From an uncultured Prevotellaceae bacterium (GTDB taxonomy: Bacteria > Bacteroidota > Bacteroidia > Bacteroidales > Bacteroidaceae): a DNA stretch of 64,000 nucleotides. The translations under genes were made by a program, and so were the position numbers. Below are positions 48,621 through 57,707 of the stretch, piece after piece (positions within the stretch are counted from its first letter, which is position 1; every line of letters begins with the position of its first letter). The notes under the pieces are model-generated. The model saw only the letters and a program-made list of their open reading frames with translations, had not been told where the DNA came from and searched no databases. The stretch spans positions 62,001 through 126,000 of the forward strand of contig CAMHJQ010000002.1 of assembly GCA_946185485.1 (NCBI GenBank), in the 5' to 3' direction.

Positions 48621-51600
48621 TTAGAAGCTGGTTTGGACACCGAATGAGATGGATGTGCTGTTGGGATACATCCAGCGGGGATTCTCGGGGTCGGAGCAGG
48701 TCAGCGAGCTACTCTTGATGGTCAGCAGGTTGTGACCGGAGATATAGACGCGAGCCGAGGTCATCTTCAGCTTCTGGATGAACTTGCTGGGCAGGTTGTA
48801 GCCAATCTGCAGCTGACGGAGCTTGCCGTAGGAGCCGTTCTCGACGAAGTAGCTCGAAGTGCGGCCCTCGTTACCAGTGTTATTGGTGGTCAGAGCGGGA
48901 ATTGATGAGCCAGTATTGGCCGTTGTCCAGGCACCGAGCATACGGTTGCCCTTGTTTGAGCCGGCATCGGTGAGTGAGTAGAAGTCGGTCTGGAACTTCT
49001 GGTCATTGTAGATGTCCTGTCCGGCAACGCCCTGCCAGAACATCGAGAAGTCGAAGTCCTTGTAGCCGAGTTCGATGTTCAGACCCCATGAGAAGTTGGG
49101 AACGGGATTGAAGATCCAAGTCTGGTCTTGCTCGTTGATGATACCGTTGCCGTCAAGGTCGGCATACTTCAGACCACCCACGCGGGCATTGTCCTGACCG
49201 CTGGCCAGCACCTCCTCGCGGTTCTGGAACAGTCCGTCAACCACATAGCCCACGATGCTGCCGTAGGGTTTGCCCGACTCTACCAGGTTCTCCTTGGCGG
49301 TGTGGACATACGAACCGGTGGTTGTTTCGGGCAGGTAGGTCACCTTGGAACGGAAGAAGTCCAGGTTGCCGTTGATGTTGTAGCGCAGGCCGTAGCTGGT
49401 GGTGTGGCGATAGCCGAGGGCAAACTCCATACCCCAGTTCTGCAGGCTCGGGCCGTTGAGCCATGAAGCACCGCCTTCACCCATCGAGCCGAGGTAGGCA
49501 GGATTGATGAGCATGTCCTTCACCTTCTTTATATATGTGTCAAACGTACCATAGAGTGAATTGCCAAACAGGGTGAAGTCGAGACCGGCATTCCACTGCT
49601 CGGTGGTCTCCCACTTCAGGTCGTTGTTCTGTGACTGTGTGGCGCGAAATCCAGAGGGGAAGATGCCGCTGCCGGCCAGTGCGAGGTCGTAGGCAGTAGA
49701 TTCGTTGCGACCGCCGCCGTAGGTTGCGGCATACAGGCCGAAGCGTGCATAGTTGGAGATGGCCTGGTTACCGGTCTGTCCCCATGAGGCGCGTATCTTC
49801 ATGTCGTCAATCCACGACTGATTGAGGTGCTGCGACACACGGTAGCCTAACGTGAAGGCAGGGAACGTACCGTAGCGGTTGTTTTCACCGAAGCGGCTCG
49901 AACCGTCACGGCGTATGGTGAACGATGCCAGCAGCAGGTCCTTCCAGTTGTAGTCAATCTTGCCGAAGAGTGACACGAGGTTGTAGCCCTCCTCGATACC
50001 CGTGGCGCGCTGTGTGCCGGTAGAGGCGTTGGGCCACATATACTTGTATGTCTCCAGGGCATACATCTGTGCATAGCTTGAGAAGTCGTCGCGCTTCTGG
50101 CTGTAGAGTTCCAGACCAGCCAGCAGGTTGAATGTGTGCTCGGCGGCCAGTACGAAGTTGTAAGTGGCGGTGTTCGACCATGTCCACTTCATGTCGTTGG
50201 CCTGAGACACGGTGGCAGAAGGAGTGGAGTTGTTGACCACGTCGGAGTGCCACGTGTAGGTCACGCTGTGGATAAATCCTGCATCATAGTCGATACCGAA
50301 GTTGGAACGCAGTGTCAGACCCTTCAGCGGAGTGATATTGACAAAGGCATTACCGAAGATACGCCATATCTTCAGGCGGTTGTCGCGGTTGTGATACAGC
50401 TCACGCAGCGGGTTCTGGCGGTCGCTCATGCCTCCGACGGGGCCGGAGAATGTTTTGTTGTCCTCTTCATAGATGGGCAGTGTGGGCGACATCTTCAGGG
50501 CGTTCTCCAGCGGCTGGCAGTCCACCTGGTCAGAGTAAGTGATGGTGGCATTCTCGCCGACAGTCACGATGTTGTTGATCTTGTAGCTCGTATTGATACG
50601 TCCGGAGAAACTCTCGAAGTCGGTAAACTTCAGAATACCGTTGTTGTTCTTGTATCCTGCAGAGAAGAGGGCCGAGAATTTGTCGGTGGCTCCCGAAATG
50701 GAAAGGTCGTAGTTCTGCGAGAAACCCGTGCGCGAGATAGCATCCAGCCAGTCGGTATCGCTGTAGCGCATGGTGCGGGCATCGTTCAAGAATCCGTCGT
50801 TCTTGCCGTTCACCACAAAGTCTTCCATCTGTCCCGTAGCGGGGTTGTAGGCGGAAATCGCCGTACCCTTGTCAGCGTGCAGCGTCAACCCGTAGTTGTT
50901 GGCGTATGCCTCGGGGTCCAGCCCGTCGTTCATGGCTGCCTGAGCCATGGCTGTGGCATACTCCTTTGAATTAGACAACTTCATCATCGACTGGGAGTTG
51001 TAGAACTGAGCCGTCAGGTTGGCCGAGAAGTCCACCTTCACCTTTTCGCCCTTCTTTCCCGAGCGGGTGGTGATGATGATGACACCGTTAGCAGCGCGGC
51101 TACCGTAGATAGAGGCAGAGGCAGCATCCTTCAGCACCTGCATCGACTCGATGTCGTTCATGTTCAGCGTGTTCAGGTTGGTCGTAGTCGGCACGCCGTC
51201 GATGATGAACAGCGGGTCCTGCGACGAGTTGAACGAGCCGATACCGCGTATGCGCACCTTACCGGCGCCGACGGGCGAGCCGTCGCTCGTAATGGTCATG
51301 CCCGGCACCTTGCCTTGCAGTGCGCGCATGGGGTCGGTGTCGGCACTGGTCTTCAAATCCTTGGTCTGCACCACGGCCACAGCACCTGTCAGGTCAGCCT
51401 TACGCTGGGTGGTGTAGCCCGTTACCACTACCTCGGCCAGCTCTTTGGCGTTTTCCTCCATAGTCACTGCCATACCGTCCTTGGCAGGCTGCTCAAGGGT
51501 CTTGTAGCCGATGTAGGTGAAGACGAGGGTCGTGCCAGGCTGCACCTTCAGCTTGAAATTACCGTCGAAGTCGGTAACAGTACCGTTCGACGTACCCTTC

Positions 51601-51770
51601 TCCATTACCGTGGCTCCGATTACCGGGCCCATGGCATCGGTCACCGTTCCCGTAATCTCCTGTTGCGCGTACATTATTGTACATAACAAGAGCGACAGTG
51701 ACAGCACGACAGCCCTCAGGCTTGCGCCGATTCCCGTCTGGCGGGAAGCATCAAATTTCGCTTTTTTCAT
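48621..51770 (-). CDS. SusC/RagA family TonB-linked outer-membrane protein
   Basis: SQDPLFIIDGVPTTTNLN, KDAASASIYGSRAANGVIIITTRSGK; start at MKKAKFDA. Confidence 0.95.
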   Translation of the reverse strand: MKKAKFDASRQTGIGASLRAVVLSLSLLLCTIMYAQQEITGTVTDAMGPVIGATVMEKGTSNGTVTDFDGNFKLKVQPGTTLVFTYIGYKTLEQPAKDGMAVTMEENAKELAEVVVTGYTTQRKADLTGAVAVVQTKDLKTSADTDPMRALQGKVPGMTITSDGSPVGAGKVRIRGIGSFNSSQDPLFIIDGVPTTTNLNTLNMNDIESMQVLKDAASASIYGSRAANGVIIITTRSGKKGEKVKVDFSANLTAQFYNSQSMMKLSNSKEYATAMAQAAMNDGLDPEAYANNYGLTLHADKGTAISAYNPATGQMEDFVVNGKNDGFLNDARTMRYSDTDWLDAISRTGFSQNYDLSISGATDKFSALFSAGYKNNNGILKFTDFESFSGRINTSYKINNIVTVGENATITYSDQVDCQPLENALKMSPTLPIYEEDNKTFSGPVGGMSDRQNPLRELYHNRDNRLKIWRIFGNAFVNITPLKGLTLRSNFGIDYDAGFIHSVTYTWHSDVVNNSTPSATVSQANDMKWTWSNTATYNFVLAAEHTFNLLAGLELYSQKRDDFSSYAQMYALETYKYMWPNASTGTQRATGIEEGYNLVSLFGKIDYNWKDLLLASFTIRRDGSSRFGENNRYGTFPAFTLGYRVSQHLNQSWIDDMKIRASWGQTGNQAISNYARFGLYAATYGGGRNESTAYDLALAGSGIFPSGFRATQSQNNDLKWETTEQWNAGLDFTLFGNSLYGTFDTYIKKVKDMLINPAYLGSMGEGGASWLNGPSLQNWGMEFALGYRHTTSYGLRYNINGNLDFFRSKVTYLPETTTGSYVHTAKENLVESGKPYGSIVGYVVDGLFQNREEVLASGQDNARVGGLKYADLDGNGIINEQDQTWIFNPVPNFSWGLNIELGYKDFDFSMFWQGVAGQDIYNDQKFQTDFYSLTDAGSNKGNRMLGAWTTANTGSSIPALTTNNTGNEGRTSSYFVENGSYGKLRQLQIGYNLPSKFIQKLKMTSARVYISGHNLLTIKSSSLTCSDPENPRWMYPNSTSISFGVQTSF

Positions 51771-51815
51771 TTGCATTTTTGTTTGGTTAGTACTAAAATT
51801 ATTTGAAATTTGATG

Positions 51816-51888
51816 CAAATATATAAGAAAAGTCGGCCAACGACTTGTAATTATCGTTCGCCGACCATAAAATATGTTGCATGTAACA
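51816..51888 (-). promoter_or_regulatory. susC promoter with composite operator (PUL B)
   Basis: -7 TATATTTG (51816-51823), 25 nt, AATTATCGTTCGC (51849-51861), 13 nt, TGTTGCATGTAACA (51875-51888). Confidence 0.65.
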
Positions 51889-51906
51889 ATTCTTGGATAG
51901 TCTCTA

Positions 51907-54108
51907 TTATTTTTGGTAGTCCGCTCTTTCTTCCATCGGCAACTTGCCATATTGCTTCTTGTAGCACGCCGAGAAGTAGCTGGGCGTGCTGAAGCCCACC
52001 TCGTAGGCAATCTCCTGCACCGTCTTTGTGGTGCTGTTCAGCAGCACGCGGCCTCGCTCCAGGCGCATCTGGCGCAGCAGCTCTACGGGCGACAGGCCGG
52101 TGAGCACCTTCACCTTGCGATAGAGCTGCACGCGGCTGATGCCCAGCTGCTCGCCCAGGTCGTCCATTTTCAACTCTGGGTTGGCCATGCTGCTCCTGAC
52201 AGCCTCCTTCAGGTGATCCATGAAGATGCTGTCTTGCGTGGTCAGCTTCACGTCAGCGGTGGAAGGCTGGAGATGGAGGGAGGTAGAGGGTGCAAAGAGG
52301 GTGCGCAACTGCTGGCGGCTCTTCAGCAGGTTGTTAATGCGGCTGATAAGCAGGTCGGCATTGAAGGGCTTCGTCAGGTATGCGTCGGCACCGTGCTCGT
52401 AGCCCTCCATCTGTTGCTCCTCGGTGTCGCGAGCCGTAAGCAGGATGACGGGGATGTGGCTTGTGATGAAGTCCTCCTTCAGCTGGCGGCATAGCTGCAG
52501 GCCGTCCATGACGGGCATCATGACATCGCTGACAATCAGGTCTGGCACGCTCTCGCGGGCCAGTCTCAGACCCTGCTGCCCGTCGGCAGCCTCCATCACA
52601 TAGAACCGGCTGGCCAGCAATGTGCGCAGGTAGCGGCGCATGTCCTGGTTGTCGTCTATCACCAGGATGTTAGGCAGTTCGTCGGTGTCCTCCTGCTTCA
52701 TCATGTTCAGGCGCTCTTCCTGCACGGTGTTGTCAGCCGCCATCGCATCGCTCATGGCCCGGCAGCCGTCTTTCCTGAAATTGAGCACGTCGGCCACGAC
52801 TTCCTCCAGTTGCCTGACGTTGCGCCCAGCCATCTCCAGCAGTTCTCGTTGCTCGTCCGTCAGGTCCCCGCTCTCCTGAAGCGTGCGCAGCGGGCCGGCA
52901 ATCAGCGTCAGGGGTGTCTTGAGCTGGTGGCTGGCATTGGTGTAGAACAGCGTCTGTTCCTTGTTCATCGCCTTCTGCCGGCGGTGGGCACGGCGTATCT
53001 GTATCACGCCGCGCCACGTCAGTCCCACGGCCATGACCAGCAGCACTATGACGGCCACTGATGCCCAGAGGATTTTTGCCTGCAGGTGATACATGCCGAA
53101 GTATTGCTCCAGCCGTCCGCGCACTGCCACCAGGTCGGTGTTCAGCTGCTGCAGCTCAGTGCCGTAGTTTGACACCATTTCCACGTTCTCGGGCGTTATC
53201 ATCATGCTCGGCAGCACGTTCTCGCGGTTGTATTCACGGCCTGTCAGTATGTCGAGAGCCAGCCTCACTATCTGCTCGCCGTGGGTTGGATAGACGCATG
53301 TGCCGGCCAGTTGTCCCTTGGCCACAGCCTCAATGCCCTCGCCCTCGCCAGGCAGGCCGTCAACGCCGATTATCTTTACCAACTTCTCCATGCCAGCCTT
53401 CTTGGCGGCACGCCATGCCCCTTTAGCCATAAAGTCGCTATGACAGAAGAATATGGTCGGAGCCTGAGCATTTGATGCTTTGGCTTCCTTCAGCACCTTC
53501 GTCACAATATCCCCCGTGTGGTTGTCGTCCCAGTCGCCAAAGATGCAGCGGTAGTCCGTCTCAGGATGCTGGCGCATAGCCTCCTCGAAACCCTTGTGCC
53601 GGTCACGCGACGGCGAGGTGCTCTGCAGTGCTGCTATCTCCACCACGCGGCAGCCGTCGGCCTGGGTCGCCAGCTGCATGGCATAGACTGCCGCCAGCCT
53701 GCCCACGGCCACATTGTCGCCGCCAATAAATGCAGTATAGTCGTCAGAGTCCGACTTGCGGTCGAACAGAATGACCGGCACGCCCTTTGCCATGGCCCGT
53801 TTCAGCGCAGGACTCACCTCGGCAGCCTCGTTGGGTGCCACCACGAGCAGGTCAACGCCAACCGCCAACAGACTGTCTATCTGTCTCACCTGTACGTCTG
53901 ACCGGTCGTGACAGTTCACTATCTCTATGCTGACATCCTCATCATACAGATACTGTGCTGCCAGCATCTCATTGTTCACCTTGCTGCGCCAGTTGCCCTC
54001 CGAGCACTGTGCCACACCAATTCTATAGGTCTTGCCGCTGTACGAGCATCCCGCCACGACCAATGCCGTATATAATATAATAAGGTATAGATGACAGCTC
54101 TTTCTCAT
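51907..54108 (-). CDS. Hybrid two-component-like regulator: sugar-binding sensor + TM + HisKA + REC + AraC HTH, no HATPase_c
   Basis: FYTNASHQLKTPLTLI H-box; about 30-residue linker to NILVIDDNQDMRRYL; SDVMMPVMDG; LTKPF; AraC HTH. Confidence 0.87.
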   Translation of the reverse strand: MRKSCHLYLIILYTALVVAGCSYSGKTYRIGVAQCSEGNWRSKVNNEMLAAQYLYDEDVSIEIVNCHDRSDVQVRQIDSLLAVGVDLLVVAPNEAAEVSPALKRAMAKGVPVILFDRKSDSDDYTAFIGGDNVAVGRLAAVYAMQLATQADGCRVVEIAALQSTSPSRDRHKGFEEAMRQHPETDYRCIFGDWDDNHTGDIVTKVLKEAKASNAQAPTIFFCHSDFMAKGAWRAAKKAGMEKLVKIIGVDGLPGEGEGIEAVAKGQLAGTCVYPTHGEQIVRLALDILTGREYNRENVLPSMMITPENVEMVSNYGTELQQLNTDLVAVRGRLEQYFGMYHLQAKILWASVAVIVLLVMAVGLTWRGVIQIRRAHRRQKAMNKEQTLFYTNASHQLKTPLTLIAGPLRTLQESGDLTDEQRELLEMAGRNVRQLEEVVADVLNFRKDGCRAMSDAMAADNTVQEERLNMMKQEDTDELPNILVIDDNQDMRRYLRTLLASRFYVMEAADGQQGLRLARESVPDLIVSDVMMPVMDGLQLCRQLKEDFITSHIPVILLTARDTEEQQMEGYEHGADAYLTKPFNADLLISRINNLLKSRQQLRTLFAPSTSLHLQPSTADVKLTTQDSIFMDHLKEAVRSSMANPELKMDDLGEQLGISRVQLYRKVKVLTGLSPVELLRQMRLERGRVLLNSTTKTVQEIAYEVGFSTPSYFSACYKKQYGKLPMEERADYQK

Positions 54109-54381
54109 AACTCATAAGATACTTTATGAGCGCAAAGATACAAAAAAAAAATGAAAACTGGTAATTGACAACAGAAAAATCATGCTAAGAAGACTGTCAC
54201 TTTGCCAGAAATCATCCATTTCATCGCTAATATATCAATAAAACAAGGGTATGCCGAAACGAAAATTCCGCCATACCCTCATGCAAGTTTTTCTCACCTT
54301 ACACCAGCAAAGGGTGGAAGAAAACGTTTATTGCAATATATTTCTTAGCATTGAACGTTTTCTACCCTTATAAAAAATACC

Positions 54382-54411
54382 ACCCGGCCATTCCTCGCGA
54401 ACAGTCGGGCG
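54382..54411 (-). terminator. Terminator-like hairpin with T-tract, no CDS immediately upstream
   Basis: Minus CCCGACTGTTCGCGAGGAATGGCCGGGTGGTATTTTTTAT. Confidence 0.5.
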
Positions 54412-54544
54412 ATTGTGCTTGAAAACAATCTTCTTACTCAAATAAAAACTACGTAATTACTACTTACTAACTAATAAAACTAACTAACATAACTACCATT
54501 TGATTATTCCAAACTACTATTCTTGCTTTCTCATTTTCATATTG

Positions 54545-54617
54545 CAAAGGTACGGATAATACCCGGATTACACTATAATAATTGTTGCAATAACTATCAT
54601 AAAACGTTCGTTGAATC
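54545..54617 (-). promoter_or_regulatory. Promoter related to the GH32-LamG promoter
   Basis: -7 TACCTTTG (54545-54552), ataattgttgcaa at 25-nt offset, CGTTCGTTGAAT at 52-nt offset. Confidence 0.45.
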
Positions 54618-54649
54618 AGAAATGCTACATTTTCTTACCTTTCGTACAA

Positions 54650-55300
54650 CTATTTTACCAAAACGTCGAGTGTTACCGTTACCATTTGCTTCTTCCCTTT
54701 CACCTTTGTGGCGATGGGGTGGGCAATGTGTTGCAAACCACGAGGGGTTTTGTCATCGACGATAAAGCGGATGACCACCGTTTCCTTGCGGTCCTGCTCG
54801 TCGCGGTGAAGGAATGTGACGTGGCGCTCCTTGCTTTCCCCCTGTCGCATCACGCCTAAGTCGAAGCGGTCTGTTGACAGGCGCAGGTGGTCGCTGATGC
54901 GGACGGGAAACTGGCGCAGCAGCGTCTCTTCACTGGTGATGCAGGTGCCGGTCAGCGTCATGCTGACGCGCTTCCTTGCGCCAGGCTCCCCTCCCTTCTG
55001 GCGAGGGTTGGAGTGAGGCTGCGCATACTCGATGGTGCCTACCTCGTGAAACTCGCCTCCCTTGCCGCGAGGGTTGAAGCGCAGCGTGACGTGGGCGGTG
55101 TCGCGCGGCTGGAGCATCTTGTCCTGCGCGAAGTGTATCTGGGTGCATCCGCACGAGGTGTAGCCCTGCCTAAGGCAGACTGCCTTGCTGCCATCGTTGC
55201 GCACCACGAAGGTGCGTTGCTGTATGCCGTCAGCCTCCTGGATGGTTCCCAGGGAGACAGTGGCCATCCCCATGACGATGAGTGTATCAGCGAGCAACAT
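54650..55300 (-). CDS. DUF1573-type domain protein
   Basis: GTIQEADGIQQRTFVVRNDGSKAVCLRQGYTSCGCT...RFNPRGKGGEF; start uncertain (55300 or 55324). Confidence 0.7.
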   Translation of the reverse strand: MLLADTLIVMGMATVSLGTIQEADGIQQRTFVVRNDGSKAVCLRQGYTSCGCTQIHFAQDKMLQPRDTAHVTLRFNPRGKGGEFHEVGTIEYAQPHSNPRQKGGEPGARKRVSMTLTGTCITSEETLLRQFPVRISDHLRLSTDRFDLGVMRQGESKERHVTFLHRDEQDRKETVVIRFIVDDKTPRGLQHIAHPIATKVKGKKQMVTVTLDVLVK

Positions 55301-57566
55301 ATTTGCGTCCGTTACTGATGACAAGTCCCTTATAGTCGCTGCCTACGCGCTGTCCCTGTAGGTTGTAGCGCGCTGAAGCAGACGCATGATGGTCTATCCT
55401 TACATCTTCGCTGATGCTTGTAGTCTGTTGGGCATCGAGGGTCCACGACTGCACCTTGACAGCGGTGGCGGCTGTGGCGAATACCTCGGCCTCCACATCG
55501 TCGGCACCATTGGGGAACACACGCACGCTATAGGCCCACTTGTCGTTGACAAAGATGTCGAGGATGCTGCCGTCCAGATAGACATGCAGCTTCTTCAGCG
55601 TCTCAGGAACGGTGGTCTGGTAGACGCCTTTATACGACCCGCCATCATTCGCGGTACGGTTGAGTTGTGCCAGGTCGAGTGTCAGCTGGCGCGTGGCGGC
55701 ATCGTAAGTGAGCGAAGCATTCTTCAAGAAGCGAAAGCCACAGGTGCCGCTGGTGGGAGTGAACTCACCCACGAGTTCTATCTGCCGTCCACTGACCAGC
55801 GACTTGCTGCCTATGAGGTTCTCGTCTACGCTAACAGTGGTCTGGGTACGCATGGTCGTCAGTCCGCTATAGGGCTGCTGCACTATCTGTCCGTTGGCAT
55901 CGAGCGAGAGTTCGCGTGGCAGCGAGTAGTTGTGAGCCCAGCCCATCTTATAGTTCTCTGCACCGGGCAGTTTGTCGGGTACGATGCCCAGCAGCAGTGT
56001 CTTTCCGTCTTTCTGATAGATTGAGGGCGAGAGTAGTCCGTAGCCGTCGCGGCTGATGCCTGCCATCTCCAGATATTGCACACCGCTGGCATCGGGTGTG
56101 AACTTGCCGTCGGTGCCGATGGTACCTACCCAGCAGAGAGTGCGCACACCTGAACTCGTTCCCTGCGGGGTGCAAGTAAAGAGCCATTTGCCGTCGGCCA
56201 TCTTCGTCACGTTGGGCATCTCCCAGAACGTGCCGTGTTGGCCGGCATTGCTGCCTTGGAAGAACAGCGTGCCGTCGTTGGTCCATGAACCGTTTTGCAG
56301 CTTGTGGAGTGTGCAGGCTCCAACACCATTCTTCTTGGTACCTACGATGATATACTTATTGCCGTTGGCCTCGAAGTAGTAGGGGTCGCGGAAGTCGTCT
56401 TCGGTAATGCTCGAGGGCTTGCCGTCGATGACGACCTTCTTGCCGTCCCAGTCCATTAGTGTGGCATCCTTAGCCTTGGCCTGGACGATGCGGGCCTTGG
56501 CATTGTCGACACCCGTATATAATATATAGGTGTCGGTGCCGTCCTCATAGACACAGCCGCTCCAGCAGCCCTTGATGTCGTAGGCCTCGCCGGGATAGAT
56601 GGCGATAGGTTCCTCAGTCCACTGGCAGAGGTTCTCCGAGGAGATGTGTCCCCAGTGCAGGCGCGACATATAGGGTCCGTTGGCATTCTTCTGGAAGAAC
56701 ACATGATACTTGCCGTCGCTGAAGGTCAGGCCGTGGGTCTCGTTGGTCCAGCTGCCTGAGGGCATGGCGTGGAACTGCGGGCGCCAGAGGGAGGCCGCAT
56801 AGCGTTCAGCAGGATAGTTGAAGTCGGCGCGTTGGGCAGTGAACGTTTCTGGCTGTCGCGCCTCGTTATAGACGGCAATGTCGTCGATGAGTCCACAGAA
56901 GGTGTTCAGCAGAAACGAGCCTTCCTTCTTGTCTGTGGCATCCTTGCCGATGTAGAAGTCGGCGGTACCCGCCAGCAGGTCGCAGTTGTTGACTTTGGCC
57001 GTACCAATGCTGTTGCCGTTGAGATAGAGTGTGGCAGCATTGGCCGTCTTGTCGAATACCAGCGTCAGTATATTCCACTGTCCGCGCTGCAATTTCTTAT
57101 CTCCAACTATCTCGCGCTTGTAGCCTCCGCCATAGTTCAGGCCTACCACGGCCTTCAGGTCGCCCTGCGATGACAGCTGCAGGGCAAAACCCTTCTTGCC
57201 GTCGTCCGACAAATTGCCACAGATGGTGGCGTAGGTGGGAGTGGCCTCGGCGGCATCCATCTGCATCATGGGATAGGTCTCGGCAGCCAAGACGACGTTG
57301 ACGGTCAGTTTTTCTGTGCTGAGCGTGGCGGGCAGTGCGGCCTTTACATAATTAGAATAGCCGTCGAAGCGCAGGGCATTGCCGTCTAAACCCGGCAAAG
57401 TGAAGGCTGGCAACTGTGATGCCACCTGATAGGTATTGCCTGACTTTTCCTCGGTTATCTTACCACTGGAGAGTGACATGTCGAAACGAACGACGGGTGA
57501 CTGGGCTAAAGTCATCGTAGCTGATGAACCCAGTATAAGTAGTGTAAAGAATTGTTTTAGTTTCAT
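55287..57566 (-). CDS. GH32-type protein with N-terminal LamG-like domain; WTNETHG in place of WMNDPNG
   Basis: LamG-like region, SGSWTNETHGLTFSDGKYHVFFQKNANG, DFRDPYYF, FWEMPNV. Confidence 0.85.
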   Translation of the reverse strand: MKLKQFFTLLILGSSATMTLAQSPVVRFDMSLSSGKITEEKSGNTYQVASQLPAFTLPGLDGNALRFDGYSNYVKAALPATLSTEKLTVNVVLAAETYPMMQMDAAEATPTYATICGNLSDDGKKGFALQLSSQGDLKAVVGLNYGGGYKREIVGDKKLQRGQWNILTLVFDKTANAATLYLNGNSIGTAKVNNCDLLAGTADFYIGKDATDKKEGSFLLNTFCGLIDDIAVYNEARQPETFTAQRADFNYPAERYAASLWRPQFHAMPSGSWTNETHGLTFSDGKYHVFFQKNANGPYMSRLHWGHISSENLCQWTEEPIAIYPGEAYDIKGCWSGCVYEDGTDTYILYTGVDNAKARIVQAKAKDATLMDWDGKKVVIDGKPSSITEDDFRDPYYFEANGNKYIIVGTKKNGVGACTLHKLQNGSWTNDGTLFFQGSNAGQHGTFWEMPNVTKMADGKWLFTCTPQGTSSGVRTLCWVGTIGTDGKFTPDASGVQYLEMAGISRDGYGLLSPSIYQKDGKTLLLGIVPDKLPGAENYKMGWAHNYSLPRELSLDANGQIVQQPYSGLTTMRTQTTVSVDENLIGSKSLVSGRQIELVGEFTPTSGTCGFRFLKNASLTYDAATRQLTLDLAQLNRTANDGGSYKGVYQTTVPETLKKLHVYLDGSILDIFVNDKWAYSVRVFPNGADDVEAEVFATAATAVKVQSWTLDAQQTTSISEDVRIDHHASASARYNLQGQRVGSDYKGLVISNGRKYVAR

Positions 57567-57598
57567 TGTTTTATTTCATTCTATTGGTTTCCTGATTG

Positions 57599-57673
57599 CA
57601 AAATTAGTGCATTTCTGATGAATAAGACATAAAAATTGTTGCAATGAATGCTAAAATGCGTTCATTGCAACAA
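57599..57673 (-). promoter_or_regulatory. GH32-LamG promoter with inverted-repeat operator
   Basis: -7 TAATTTTG (57599-57606); arms ttgttgcaatgaatgc (57636-57651) / gcgttcattgcaacaa (57658-57673). Confidence 0.6.
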
Positions 57674-57707
57674 AATTATCACTGAAAGTTATCTAATTAC
57701 CTTTTCT

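Noticed and set aside
10991-52925. Functional complementation between kinase 3 (ATPase domain, no His) and the PUL B regulator (His, no ATPase)
   Set aside because: Tempting symmetry, but the loci are about 40 kb apart with unrelated sensors and no sequence evidence of pairing
54245-54280. Hairpin agggtatg...cataccct as a riboswitch for the 51907-54108 regulator
   Set aside because: Stem followed by TTGTTTTATT on the minus strand looks like an ordinary terminator; no alternative antiterminator was evident
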